Positions 16,497-24,345 of a DNA stretch of 64,000 nucleotides are shown piece after piece (within the stretch, counting starts at the first letter, position 1; each line of letters starts with the position of its first letter). The notes below the pieces were generated by a model, which ran no database searches, had not been told where the DNA came from, and saw only the letters and a list, made by a program, of their open reading frames with translations. Position numbers and translations under genes: made by a program. The DNA is from UBA8514 sp050251415 (lineage in GTDB: Bacteria; Bacillota; Clostridia; Lachnospirales; Anaerotignaceae): the NCBI GenBank assembly GCA_050251415.1, contig JBFWMT010000001.1, positions 24,214 to 88,213 of the forward strand. The letters run 5' to 3'.

Positions 16497-17648
16497 TTAC
16501 CATAACCTCTTGTAAATTTCAATTAGATCTTCCTTTGTAACTTCTTTAATTGTATTGGATGGGCTTCCGCTAGTCATAGCGTCACCAGCCATTTTATCCA
16601 TCAAAGCATAAAATTCATCTTTGTTAATGCCATACTCTGCTAAGGTTGGAATTTTGCAAATTTTACATATCTTAACTAATTCTTGTAAAAATGCTTTTGC
16701 AGCTTCTTCATCGGGTGTACTTTCATCTGCCGCACCAATTGCTCTTGCAATGGTAGCAAATCTATCATAACAGCCATCTAATACATATGCCAAACATTCT
16801 TTTATTAACATAGCGTTTGAAATTCCATGTGCTACATGGAATAAAGCTCCAATTGGTCTGCTCATACCGTGAACAAGGGTTACAGAGGCATTATTAATGC
16901 AAACACCAGCTTCAAAGGCAGCTATGGACATTTCTTCTCTTGCCTTTTCATCATTGCCATCATTGTAAGCTATTGGAAGGTACTTAAAAATACGCTTAAT
17001 AGCAGAAAGGGCAAACATATCTGTTAAAGTGTTTCCCTTCCTGGAAGTATAAGACTCAACAGCATGTGTTAAGGCATCCATACCAGTAGCGGCAGTAGTA
17101 TTTTTAGGAGATGTTTTAGTAAATGTAGGGTCAACAATTGCCAACTTAGGCAATAATACATCTCCTTTTAAAAGCATTTTAACTTGCTTTTCTTCATCTG
17201 TAATAATTGTAAATTTAGTTGCCTCCGAGCCTGTGCCTGCAGTTGTTGGGATTAAAACCATTGGAGGTAAATCTCCTACTATTTCACGGCCCATATAGTC
17301 TGAAAGGTTCCCTTCAAGAACAGCCATGGCAGCAATTGCCTTTACACTGTCAAGTGGGCTTCCTCCGCCTATGCCAATAAGAAAATCACATCCTGTTTCC
17401 TTATATGCTTTAACACCAGCTTCAATCATTTTATCTGTAGGCTCGCCTACTATGTCATTAAATACTTCATATTTAATATTCCAACTATCAAGATAATCTG
17501 TAAGTGTTTTAACCATACCTGTTTTTGTTACTATTTTACCAGTAACTATAAACGCTTTTGCTCCAAGTTTTTTTACCACTGCTTCACTTTCTGCCAAAGC
17601 ATTTGCTCCAATTAGTGTTTGTCCTGGTAATATAAATTTACATGCCAT
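16497..17648 (-). CDS. Iron-containing alcohol dehydrogenase
   Basis: A group III metal-dependent NAD(P)H alcohol dehydrogenase, 383 aa. Nucleotide-binding GIGGGSPLDSVKAIA and TAGTGSEAT, and metal ligands in GMDALTHAVES and LVHGMSRPIGALFHVAHG (Asp and three His). It lies 20 bases after gabT in the same operon, so the likely step is reducing the semialdehyde made by transamination, for example succinate semialdehyde to 4-hydroxybutyrate. A sulfoacetaldehyde reductase is the alternative, given the taurine-like aminotransferase nearby. ATG at 17648 has AAGGAGAAG. Confidence 0.85.
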   Translation of the reverse strand: MACKFILPGQTLIGANALAESEAVVKKLGAKAFIVTGKIVTKTGMVKTLTDYLDSWNIKYEVFNDIVGEPTDKMIEAGVKAYKETGCDFLIGIGGGSPLDSVKAIAAMAVLEGNLSDYMGREIVGDLPPMVLIPTTAGTGSEATKFTIITDEEKQVKMLLKGDVLLPKLAIVDPTFTKTSPKNTTAATGMDALTHAVESYTSRKGNTLTDMFALSAIKRIFKYLPIAYNDGNDEKAREEMSIAAFEAGVCINNASVTLVHGMSRPIGALFHVAHGISNAMLIKECLAYVLDGCYDRFATIARAIGAADESTPDEEAAKAFLQELVKICKICKIPTLAEYGINKDEFYALMDKMAGDAMTSGSPSNTIKEVTKEDLIEIYKRLW

Positions 17649-17668
17649 TTTACATCTTCTCCTTCATA

Positions 17669-19021
17669 TTAGATACATTCTCTTATGGCATTTTCTAATA
17701 TTTCAAAGCCAGCATTTAACTGTTCATCCGTTATTACAAGCGGTGCAAGGAAACGAATAACATTTCCGCTCATGCCGGCATTCTCTATAATTAACCCATG
17801 TTGGGCACAAATTGCCATAAGCCTGTTAACAATTTCGCCATTTGGCTCTTTTGTTGTTTTGTCTTTTACAAATTCTATGCCAATCATGGCACCTAGTCCA
17901 CGCACATCTCCAATGACTTCGTATTTGTCTTTCCATACACTAAAAGCTTCCATACATTTTTTACCTATTTGTGCAGAACGCTCCACAAGATGCTCTCTTT
18001 CCATTATCTCTAAAACCTTTAAACCTGCCGCACATGCCAAGGCATTGCCACCATAAGTTCCGCCTAGTGTACCAACCGGCACTGCGTCCATAACCTCCGT
18101 GCTGGCAATAATTGCACTTAAAGGAATTCCTCCAGCTATAGATTTTGCGGCAGTAATAATATCTGGAGCACAATCCACCTCTGCCCAATACTGAGTTGCA
18201 AAAAATTTGCCTGTACGCCCAAAACCAGACTGAACTTCATCTGCTACCAAAAGGATTCCATTTTCGTCACAAATTTTCCGAACAGCTTTTACCCATTCAA
18301 TTGGGGCAGGTATAAACCCGCCTTCTCCCTGTAAAGGTTCTAATACAATAGCCGCAACATATTCAGCGGGAGATGCATTTTCAAATACCATTTTCAAACT
18401 CTCTATGTAAAAATCTATGGCTTCCTTCTCGGTCATCCCTGTAGGTCTGCGGTATAAATAAGGATATTCTGCACGGTAAACGCCATCAGGAAAAGGCCCC
18501 ATACCAACTGCATAAGCTTTTTTTGCGGTCATTGTCATTGCAAGCATGGTTCTTCCATGAAAAGCTCCTGAAAATACAATGATATTAGGGCGTTTCGTAC
18601 AACCTTTTGCAATCTTTACCGCATTCTCATTTGCTTCTGCCCCACTGTTGGCGAACATTACTTTTTTTGTGTTCCCTCTTACCGGTGCAATTGCTGCAAG
18701 CTTTTCTGCTAAACTGATATACCCTTCATGGGTTACAATATTAACCATACCATGGAAGAACTTACTGGCTTGTTCATTCACAGCCGCTACTAATTCTGGG
18801 TGTGCATGCCCCACATTAAGAACCCCTACACCTCCTACCCAATCCAAAAAAATATTTCCATCTACATCTTCTATCATAGCACCTTCAGCACGTTCTATAA
18901 CGCAAGGATAAATACAACGAATTGCATTTGGAACTACATTTTTTCTACGTTCAATAATTGCCGCCGCCTTTGGTCCAGGTAATTGTTCTGTAGAAATTTT
19001 AGGTAAAGCATATTTTAACAT
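17669..19021 (-). CDS. gabT: 4-aminobutyrate aminotransferase
   Basis: A PLP class III enzyme converting GABA (or 5-aminovalerate, beta-alanine) plus 2-oxoglutarate to the semialdehyde plus glutamate. 450 aa with FANSGAEANENAVKIAKG, FSGAFHGRTMLAMTMTAK, LLVADEVQSGFGRTGKFFA, TAAKSIAGGIPLSAII (PLP Lys) and GGTYGGNALACAAG, all GabT hallmarks. ATG at 19021 follows AAGGGAG. It sits between the kinase-like and dehydrogenase genes, spacing 20-25 bases. The exact amino donor is not certain. Confidence 0.9.
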   Translation of the reverse strand: MLKYALPKISTEQLPGPKAAAIIERRKNVVPNAIRCIYPCVIERAEGAMIEDVDGNIFLDWVGGVGVLNVGHAHPELVAAVNEQASKFFHGMVNIVTHEGYISLAEKLAAIAPVRGNTKKVMFANSGAEANENAVKIAKGCTKRPNIIVFSGAFHGRTMLAMTMTAKKAYAVGMGPFPDGVYRAEYPYLYRRPTGMTEKEAIDFYIESLKMVFENASPAEYVAAIVLEPLQGEGGFIPAPIEWVKAVRKICDENGILLVADEVQSGFGRTGKFFATQYWAEVDCAPDIITAAKSIAGGIPLSAIIASTEVMDAVPVGTLGGTYGGNALACAAGLKVLEIMEREHLVERSAQIGKKCMEAFSVWKDKYEVIGDVRGLGAMIGIEFVKDKTTKEPNGEIVNRLMAICAQHGLIIENAGMSGNVIRFLAPLVITDEQLNAGFEILENAIRECI

Positions 19022-19046
19022 AATAATAATCTCCCTTCGTTAACTT

Positions 19047-19646
19047 TTAAGAAAATAAAATACGTACAGCTTCACATATTAAATCCACGCTTCCTTCTAT
19101 ACCATAAGCGCTTACATCAAACATAACATGCTTACCCGATCGATCTCCACGACTTTTCCCTGTAACATATTCATAATAGTTATGGCGCTGATTGTCAATC
19201 CTTTTTATCATTTTTTCTGCATTTTTTTCTGTAAGGTCATAATGTTTTGCTATATGCTCAATTCTCTTTTCTAGCGGAGCATAGAAAAAAAAGTTAATTA
19301 CGTTTGGATATTCTCTTAAAATGTAATCCGAGCAACGTCCAAACATGATACAAGATTCTTTTCTTTCTGCAATCTCACGTATCACATCAGCCTGTGCAGC
19401 AATGGCTTTTTCGGAATAGAATGAGTTAGACGAACCGTACACAAATTCAGAAAATAAACGGTTTTGCTTATTTAATATTTCATCAGATTCTTTAACAATA
19501 TCTATATTAATACCTGCTTTTGATGCTGTTAAATCCACCAAATCTTTATCATAAAATGGAACCCCCAACTTGCTGGCAAGGTTACGTCCAATTTCACGTG
19601 CGTTACATCCAAACTCTCTACTTATGGTTATAATATATTTTTTCAT
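19047..19646 (-). CDS. Cytidylate kinase-like family protein
   Basis: A 199-aa P-loop-type protein of the cytidylate-kinase-like group (PF13189): ITISREFGCNAREIGRNLA at the N-terminus, VPFYDKDLVDLTA, CIMFGRCSDYILRE and KRIEHIAKHYDLTEKNAEKM. Members of this group are not true CMP kinases, and their substrate is unknown. It is embedded in the amino-acid catabolic operon (25 bases before gabT, 43 after the permease), a place where no nucleotide kinase would be expected. AGGAGG precedes the ATG at 19646. Confidence 0.8.
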   Translation of the reverse strand: MKKYIITISREFGCNAREIGRNLASKLGVPFYDKDLVDLTASKAGINIDIVKESDEILNKQNRLFSEFVYGSSNSFYSEKAIAAQADVIREIAERKESCIMFGRCSDYILREYPNVINFFFYAPLEKRIEHIAKHYDLTEKNAEKMIKRIDNQRHNYYEYVTGKSRGDRSGKHVMFDVSAYGIEGSVDLICEAVRILFS

Positions 19647-19689
19647 ATTTAATTCCTCCTAAACTTAAGCTAAAGGAAGACGTTTTTAA

Positions 19690-20406
19690 CTAACGTCTTC
19701 CTTTATTTAATTTTCTTTCTAAAAATCGAATTGCAAATGATAAAGGAATGCAAATAACCAAGTAAACCCCAGCCAATATTGTGTAGGATTCAATAGTTAA
19801 AAATGTTTGTGCAGTATATGCCTTTGTCGTCATCAAAAATTCTTGTGCAGTAATATAAGCCATTAAAGAAGTATCCTTAACCATCATTACTAAATAATTT
19901 CCGAATACTGGAACCGAGTTTCTAAATGCCTGGGGTATAACAATTCTAAACATTGCCTGATGATTAGAAAATCCTAACGCCAATGCCGCTTCTTTTTGTC
20001 CGTTATCTATAGAAATAATAGCAGAACGAATCACTTCTGATATATATGTTCCATAGTTAATGGCAAGGCCAATAATACCTGCGGTCATAGAACCCATTGA
20101 AACCTTAAAATCTGATATACCAATAATTGCTGCAAAAATTTCTATAAACAAAGGCATTACATAATAGATGTATACCATCTGAACCAATAATGGTGTTCCT
20201 CTAATAAATTCTTGAAAAATAATAATGACATGATTCAGTGCTTTCTTTTTTGAGACTCTTCCCAAAGCAAGAATAAAACCAAAAACAATTGCAAATAAAA
20301 AACCTACTATAGTTGTAATAACAACAATTTGTAAGGCCTCACCTAACAATTTTGGAAGCAATTCTACTATAGCTTTAGAAAAATTTAAATTTTCAAGTAC
20401 TTTCAT
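19690..20406 (-). CDS. Amino-acid ABC transporter permease
   Basis: The membrane part of a polar amino-acid importer (HisMQ-type), 238 aa with about five helices. The EAA-like loop that contacts the ATPase is EAALALGFSNHQAMFRIVIP (residues about 145-164), and QEFIRGTPLLVQMVYIYYVMP is typical of the family. I chose the ATG at 20406, which has AGGAGG eight bases upstream; a GTG three codons earlier lies in that site. It follows the ATPase gene by 19 bases. Confidence 0.9.
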   Translation of the reverse strand: MKVLENLNFSKAIVELLPKLLGEALQIVVITTIVGFLFAIVFGFILALGRVSKKKALNHVIIIFQEFIRGTPLLVQMVYIYYVMPLFIEIFAAIIGISDFKVSMGSMTAGIIGLAINYGTYISEVIRSAIISIDNGQKEAALALGFSNHQAMFRIVIPQAFRNSVPVFGNYLVMMVKDTSLMAYITAQEFLMTTKAYTAQTFLTIESYTILAGVYLVICIPLSFAIRFLERKLNKGRR

Positions 20407-20425
20407 ACCTGCCACCTCCTAATTG

Positions 20426-21160
20426 TTATTTATTTAAAACACGTGCCAAAAATTCTTTAGTTCTATCATTTTTAGGATTCGTAAACATTTCAACAGGAGA
20501 GCTGTCTTCTACTACATATCCAGAATCCATAAATATAACTCTGTCTGCAACATCCTTCGCAAAACCCATTTCATGGGTAACTACCGCCATTGTCATTCCT
20601 TCATCTGCCAATTCTCTCATTACATTTAAAACATCCCCTACTAATTCAGGGTCAAGGGCAGAGGTAGGTTCATCGAATAACATAATTCTAGGTTCCATTG
20701 CAAGTGCACGAGCAATAGCTACACGCTGTCTTTGCCCACCTGATAGTGTTTCAGGATAAACTTTTGCTTTGTCTGCAAGGCCAACCTTCTTTAAAAGTTG
20801 CATTCCTTTTTCGTGTGCTTCTTCTTTATTCTTTTTTAATATGTGTATAGGCGCATAAGTTACATTATCAATTACCGTCATAAACGGAAAAAGATTAAAA
20901 TTCTGAAAACACATACCTACACTTTGCCTATAGGTTCTAACATTAAATTTATGTTTTAAAATGTTTTCTCCATTATAAATAATTTCTCCGTCTGTTGGCA
21001 CTTCCAGCAAATTTAAGCATCTAAGTAGTGTACTTTTACCAGACCCAGAAGGGCCTATAAGAACAAGAACCTCACCCTCTTCAATGGAAATATTAATATT
21101 TTTTAAAACCTCAAGGTCGCCAAATTTCTTTTGTAATTTTTTAACTTCTAATAGTGGCAT
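20426..21160 (-). CDS. Amino-acid ABC transporter ATP-binding protein
   Basis: GlnQ/ArtP-type ATPase, 244 aa: Walker A GPSGSGKSTLLRCLN, Q-loop CFQNFNLFPFMTV, signature LSGGQRQRVAIARALAM, Walker B IMLFDEPTSALDPELV, switch His in VVTHEMGFA. It powers the adjacent permease. I chose the ATG at 21160, with GGAAG eight bases upstream. A hairpin holding a MITE-like insertion separates it from the binding-protein gene. Confidence 0.95.
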   Translation of the reverse strand: MPLLEVKKLQKKFGDLEVLKNINISIEEGEVLVLIGPSGSGKSTLLRCLNLLEVPTDGEIIYNGENILKHKFNVRTYRQSVGMCFQNFNLFPFMTVIDNVTYAPIHILKKNKEEAHEKGMQLLKKVGLADKAKVYPETLSGGQRQRVAIARALAMEPRIMLFDEPTSALDPELVGDVLNVMRELADEGMTMAVVTHEMGFAKDVADRVIFMDSGYVVEDSSPVEMFTNPKNDRTKEFLARVLNK

Positions 21161-21203
21161 TATAATCACTTCCTTTAATTTTGTAAGCAGTTACCTTAAA
21201 AAT

Positions 21204-21391
21204 AAATACTGCAGGTATTTATGAAGGAAATGCTGATTTAATGTACTCAAAATCAATTTGCAAAAAATTTGTCGTTTCATAGCATTTTATTGCATTAAAT
21301 GCCCTTTACACTCCATTTTTTGCCGCTAAACCTAAATTTATTTTTTGATATTTGAATTAATCAGCATTTCCCTAGATCACCTGCAGTATTT
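21204..21391 (-). terminator. Intercistronic hairpin interrupted by an insertion
   Basis: AAATACTGCAGGT (21204-21216) and ACCTGCAGTATTT (21379-21391) are a perfect 13-bp inverted repeat followed on the minus strand by ATTTTTAA. It looks like the partial terminator often placed after binding-protein genes. Its loop now holds the 146-bp repeat element at 21226-21371, whose own ends pair as well. Confidence 0.6.
21226..21371. repeat. MITE-like element with terminal inverted repeats
   Basis: The ends GGAAATGCTGATTTAAT and ATTAATCAGCATTTCC are inverted repeats (about 15 of 17). The 146 bp between them carry no frame. Similar copies of the left end occur at 35026-35058 and 53901-53930 in the backbone. 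No clear target duplication is seen. It is a short non-autonomous element by appearance. Confidence 0.55.
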
Positions 21392-21408
21392 TTGATGTAA
21401 TTTGCTAA

Positions 21409-22389
21409 TTACTCAGTCTTTGTGTTAATATCATGGGTACGTTCCTCATTTGTAATCATATGAAGCTTTGGATCTAATTTGTAATCTTCAAAAACTTTAT
21501 CAATAAAACCTTCATCTCTAAGTTTAGCCACAACAGCATCTACTTCTTTCATAAACTCAATATCATCAAAATTAACTGATGGTGCAATTCTTCCAATTGT
21601 TGATTCATCATCTGTATAATTTTCTGCCATCTTTAATCCTTTTACAGCATCTGGAGTATTTGCAAAAAGATTTTCCAGAACGGTGGAATCAGTTAAAAAT
21701 CCGTTTATCTTGCCATTTTGTAAAGCAACTATGGATTCTGACTGGTCTCCAGTTGCACGAGCTTCTTTAATTAACCCCTGTTCCTTCCAGCCTTCTACAG
21801 ATGTTTGCCAAACAGTACCTGGTGTATAACCAATAACCGTTGAACTTGAGTCAAAATCTTCTATGCCATTAATTGATCCCTCAGATGGAACCAAAAGACC
21901 ACCGCCCTGTGTATACCAAATTTCGCCGAAGTAAATTTTTTCTGCACGGTCTGCTCTAATATACATACAGTCAGCAATAATATCTATTTTGTCTGAATTC
22001 AAATTTAAAATCAGTTCAGAAAAAGGAATAAGCTCCATTTGTGTCTTTTCAATGCCAAGCCTTTTTGAAACTTCTTTAATAATTTCGGCATCAACGCCTG
22101 AAAATTCTCCGGTAGCCTGGTCAATGTAAGCAAAGGGTGCATCCCCTGATGAACCAACTAATAAAGTACCTTTTTCTCTTAATTCGGTTAGCTTTTCACT
22201 TGGAACACCATCTTTAGAAAATGAATTATCATATTGTTTTTCTGCTGAAGCGGCACTACTTTCTTCTTTGGCTGGAGTTGCAGAAGCTTCCTTTTTTTCT
22301 GCACCACATCCACTTAACATTGCAATTGATAGAACTATTGATATTCCTAAAGATAACATCCTAACCTTTTTACAATTAAATTTTTTCAT
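21409..22389 (-). CDS. Amino-acid ABC transporter substrate-binding lipoprotein
   Basis: A family 3 extracellular solute-binding protein, 326 aa. Signal peptide with lipobox MLSGC (Cys at residue about 29), a Ser/Ala/Glu linker, then the bilobed fold: GTLLVGSSGDAPFAYID, GEFSGVDAEIIKEVSKRLGI, ELILNLNSDKIDIIADCMYI. ATG at 22389 follows AAAGGGGG. It is first in its operon, after a structured leader. The ligand is unknown; the operon suggests GABA or another omega-amino acid. Confidence 0.9.
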   Translation of the reverse strand: MKKFNCKKVRMLSLGISIVLSIAMLSGCGAEKKEASATPAKEESSAASAEKQYDNSFSKDGVPSEKLTELREKGTLLVGSSGDAPFAYIDQATGEFSGVDAEIIKEVSKRLGIEKTQMELIPFSELILNLNSDKIDIIADCMYIRADRAEKIYFGEIWYTQGGGLLVPSEGSINGIEDFDSSSTVIGYTPGTVWQTSVEGWKEQGLIKEARATGDQSESIVALQNGKINGFLTDSTVLENLFANTPDAVKGLKMAENYTDDESTIGRIAPSVNFDDIEFMKEVDAVVAKLRDEGFIDKVFEDYKLDPKLHMITNEERTHDINTKTE

Positions 22390-22553
22390 ACCATTTCCCC
22401 CTTTTTTTGTTAATACAAAAAGGAGCACAACGTAATAACGTGTGCCCCTTTGCATTATTAATTTTTGCTATAATTTTTTAGTAGTAAGCAGAAAGACAAA
22501 CTAGTGTGCATTCGCATAAGCTACGTCATTTATGCCTTTCTGTTGTTTACTAT
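22390..22553 (-). promoter_or_regulatory. Structured 5' leader with terminator hairpin
   Basis: Beginning at the likely transcription start there is a nested stem: TAGTAA/TTACTA (22552-22547 with 22487-22482), CAGAAAG/CTTTCTG (22542-22536 with 22495-22489) and an inner GCATAA/TTATGC hairpin (22535-22514). It is followed by a terminator-like hairpin with a U5 run (22415-22451) just before the binding-protein gene. The arrangement of a folded domain and then a terminator is that of an attenuator or riboswitch, but I recognise no known class. Confidence 0.6.
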
Positions 22554-22560
22554 GTTAGTG

Positions 22561-22589
22561 ATTCTAGCAGATGTGTTTACATTTAGCAA
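22561..22589 (-). promoter_or_regulatory. Promoter of the ABC transporter operon
   Basis: TTGCTA at 22589-22584 and TAGAAT at 22566-22561 on the minus strand, spacer 17 bases. Confidence 0.75.
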
Positions 22590-22599
22590 TAGGCTAAAA

Positions 22600-22627
22600 A
22601 ACACATTTCGATGTTCACTTGCACAAT
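22600..22627 (-). promoter_or_regulatory. Shared 28-bp regulator site, copy 2
   Basis: Minus strand begins ATTGTGCA and contains TGAACAT; it matches copy 1 (15032-15059) at 23 of 28 positions and again lies exactly 10 bases upstream of the -35 box. Confidence 0.75.
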
Positions 22628-22645
22628 TCAAAGATTTTATATGTT

Positions 22646-24097
22646 TTAAATTTTCCACCGAACCTCTGCTTTGTCGTAACCCACCAGAATTTTTTCGATG
22701 ACTTCTGCGGCAACTTTTTTCTTTTCCTCAAAAGCAAGAGATTCAAAATCAAACTGTTTTTGTTGAAAATCCGTTTTATTTTCCCCGATTTCTGCTAAGC
22801 ACAAATTTTTTTCTTCTTGGAGCTTTTTTATTTTTTCATTCAAATATTGTATCGGTATATCATCACTTTGGGTAATTGCTTCAATCAATCTGGAAATTTT
22901 CTTTTCAATTTCTAAAACCTTTTCACTTAAATCTAACTCCTTTTCCTCTGCACTATGCTCGCAAATTTGCATTTTAGGAAACATTCTTTCTATTTCTTTC
23001 TTTACTTCTAATTCCAGATATTGGATGGACACCCCAATTTTTTCATTGCAAATATGATAGTTCGTTCTTCCGCTGCATATAAGGTATTTTTTCCCTTTAG
23101 CAAATACTATTTTTAAACTATAACCACAATTACTGCACTTTAACAAACCAGAAAGCCAAGTGTACTTACCCTTTCCCTTATTAGGAACTTGCTTATTTTC
23201 ATCAAGCTTTTCATTACATCTAAGCCAAAGTTGTGATGATATAACCCCTTCATGAAGAGAAATTGCAAAAAATTGTTTATCTTCTTGATGATATTTTTCT
23301 CCTCCCCTATCTCGTTTTCCCACAAGCATCCCGCCGTGTATTCCGTCAAATTCTGTATATGGGCTTTTTATTTTAATTCCTTTTGTGAGTATATATGAGT
23401 ACAAATCAAAATCACACCGTGCATAAATTGGGTTATGTAATATGCGAGAAACCGAAACGCTATCCCAAGCTCTTCTTTTACCGCAAGGAATTTTTTCTTC
23501 AGTCAGGCATTTTGCTATGTCCCCTAAACTTTTGCCTTCTTCCAAATATAGTGGATAAATTTTCTTTACTATTTCAACATCTTCATTTGCTTGAAGCGTG
23601 GATATCTTTTTACCGTTTAATATATCCTTTTTTATAGAAAATCCAAAGGGTGCTGGGCCTCCTACCCACGTACCATTTTGCAACCGTGCATAATAGTTAT
23701 CCTTAATGCGTTCAGCTATTGTTTCCCTTTCTAACTGTGCAAAACTCATTACAATGTAAAGCATTGCTCTTCCAATAGGTGTACTGGTGTCAAACTTTTC
23801 ATTTATGGATACAAATTCTACTCCATACTCTTTTAAAATTTCCCATACCGCACCAAAGTCTGCAATGGAACGGCTAAAACGGTCTATGCGGTAAACCACA
23901 ATTTTTTCTATCTTTCCAGCCCTTACTTGTTCCATCATACGCTGAAATTCGGGACGCTTAATATTTTTCCCCGAAAAGCCTTTATCAATATAAACATTAA
24001 CTGTATTATCTGTTTCAGCCTTGCATTTTTCAATTTGTGTTTCTATAGAAATGCTGTCCTTTTTATCTACCGACTGTCTGGCATAGATAGCAACCAT
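22646..24097 (-). CDS. Large serine recombinase (integrase of the island)
   Basis: Site-specific serine recombinase, 483 aa, that joins attP and attB. N-terminal catalytic domain with nucleophile Ser9 in YARQSVDKKDSIS, IVVYRIDRFSRSIADF and FAQLERETIAERI. Then the recombinase domain (GPAPFGFSI to ILHNPIYARC), a zinc ribbon (LKCSNCGYSLKI with CSGRTNYHIC) and a coiled-coil C-terminus (residues about 395-450). It is shorter than many of the group. It starts at 24097, overlapping the stop of a 42-aa frame (TAATG), and lies just inside the right end of the island whose attachment sites it very probably makes. Confidence 0.95.
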   Translation of the reverse strand: MVAIYARQSVDKKDSISIETQIEKCKAETDNTVNVYIDKGFSGKNIKRPEFQRMMEQVRAGKIEKIVVYRIDRFSRSIADFGAVWEILKEYGVEFVSINEKFDTSTPIGRAMLYIVMSFAQLERETIAERIKDNYYARLQNGTWVGGPAPFGFSIKKDILNGKKISTLQANEDVEIVKKIYPLYLEEGKSLGDIAKCLTEEKIPCGKRRAWDSVSVSRILHNPIYARCDFDLYSYILTKGIKIKSPYTEFDGIHGGMLVGKRDRGGEKYHQEDKQFFAISLHEGVISSQLWLRCNEKLDENKQVPNKGKGKYTWLSGLLKCSNCGYSLKIVFAKGKKYLICSGRTNYHICNEKIGVSIQYLELEVKKEIERMFPKMQICEHSAEEKELDLSEKVLEIEKKISRLIEAITQSDDIPIQYLNEKIKKLQEEKNLCLAEIGENKTDFQQKQFDFESLAFEEKKKVAAEVIEKILVGYDKAEVRWKI

Positions 24098-24225
24098 TAC
24101 CTACACCTCTTGCTTTTATTTCTTTCTACTGCAAGTTTTCTACAAATTCTATGTAATGTTTCATTAATTACTTTCTCTTCTAATTCCTCATTTTCATAAT
24201 TTGGTCTTATGTGTTTAATCTTCAT
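24097..24225 (-). CDS. 42-aa protein coupled to the recombinase
   Basis: Frame starting MKIKHIRPNYENEELEEK, with acidic then basic halves (ending RNKSKRCR) and helix-like character. The ATG at 24225 has AAAGGGTG eight bases upstream. Its stop TAA overlaps the recombinase ATG (TAATG), so translation is coupled. Not recognised. A role in recombination control or as a partner of the recombinase is inference from position only. Confidence 0.6.
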   Translation of the reverse strand: MKIKHIRPNYENEELEEKVINETLHRICRKLAVERNKSKRCR

Positions 24226-24321
24226 AAAATCACACCCTTTAACATTTTATGAAACAGAAAACTTTATTACCACTTTTTCACCTATTCTTGCATGTATCAT
24301 CTACTGCAATATTAAAAAGCT

Positions 24322-24342
24322 AGGTTTTACATCATATCCAGC
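24322..24342. repeat. Right attachment-site arm (attP half)
   Basis: Begins AGGTTTTAC and ends TATCCAGC; inverted counterpart of 7600-7620 with 17 of 21 positions alike. The TGAT core copy is at 24345-24348 and deacetylase sequence lies to the right. Confidence 0.85.
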
Positions 24343-24345
24343 CCA

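Larger units (their letters stand above)
7595..24345. mobile_element. Serine-recombinase integrated island, about 16.75 kb
   Basis: The boundaries come from the sequence itself: a deacetylase gene is split, the two junctions share TGAT (plus-strand ATCA at 7594-7597 and 24345-24348), and the element-side flanks are 21-base arms matching at 17 of 21 positions in inverted orientation (7600-7620 and 24322-24342). Circularising the element gives a roughly 50-bp palindromic attP with central dinucleotide GA. A large serine recombinase gene lies 250 bases inside the right end. All 17 cargo frames run on the minus strand. There are no conjugation, replication or capsid genes, so transfer would need help from elsewhere. 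Confidence 0.9.

Noticed and set aside
7595..24345. Prophage or conjugative transposon
   Set aside because: No structural, lysis, replication, relaxase or secretion genes occur among the cargo.
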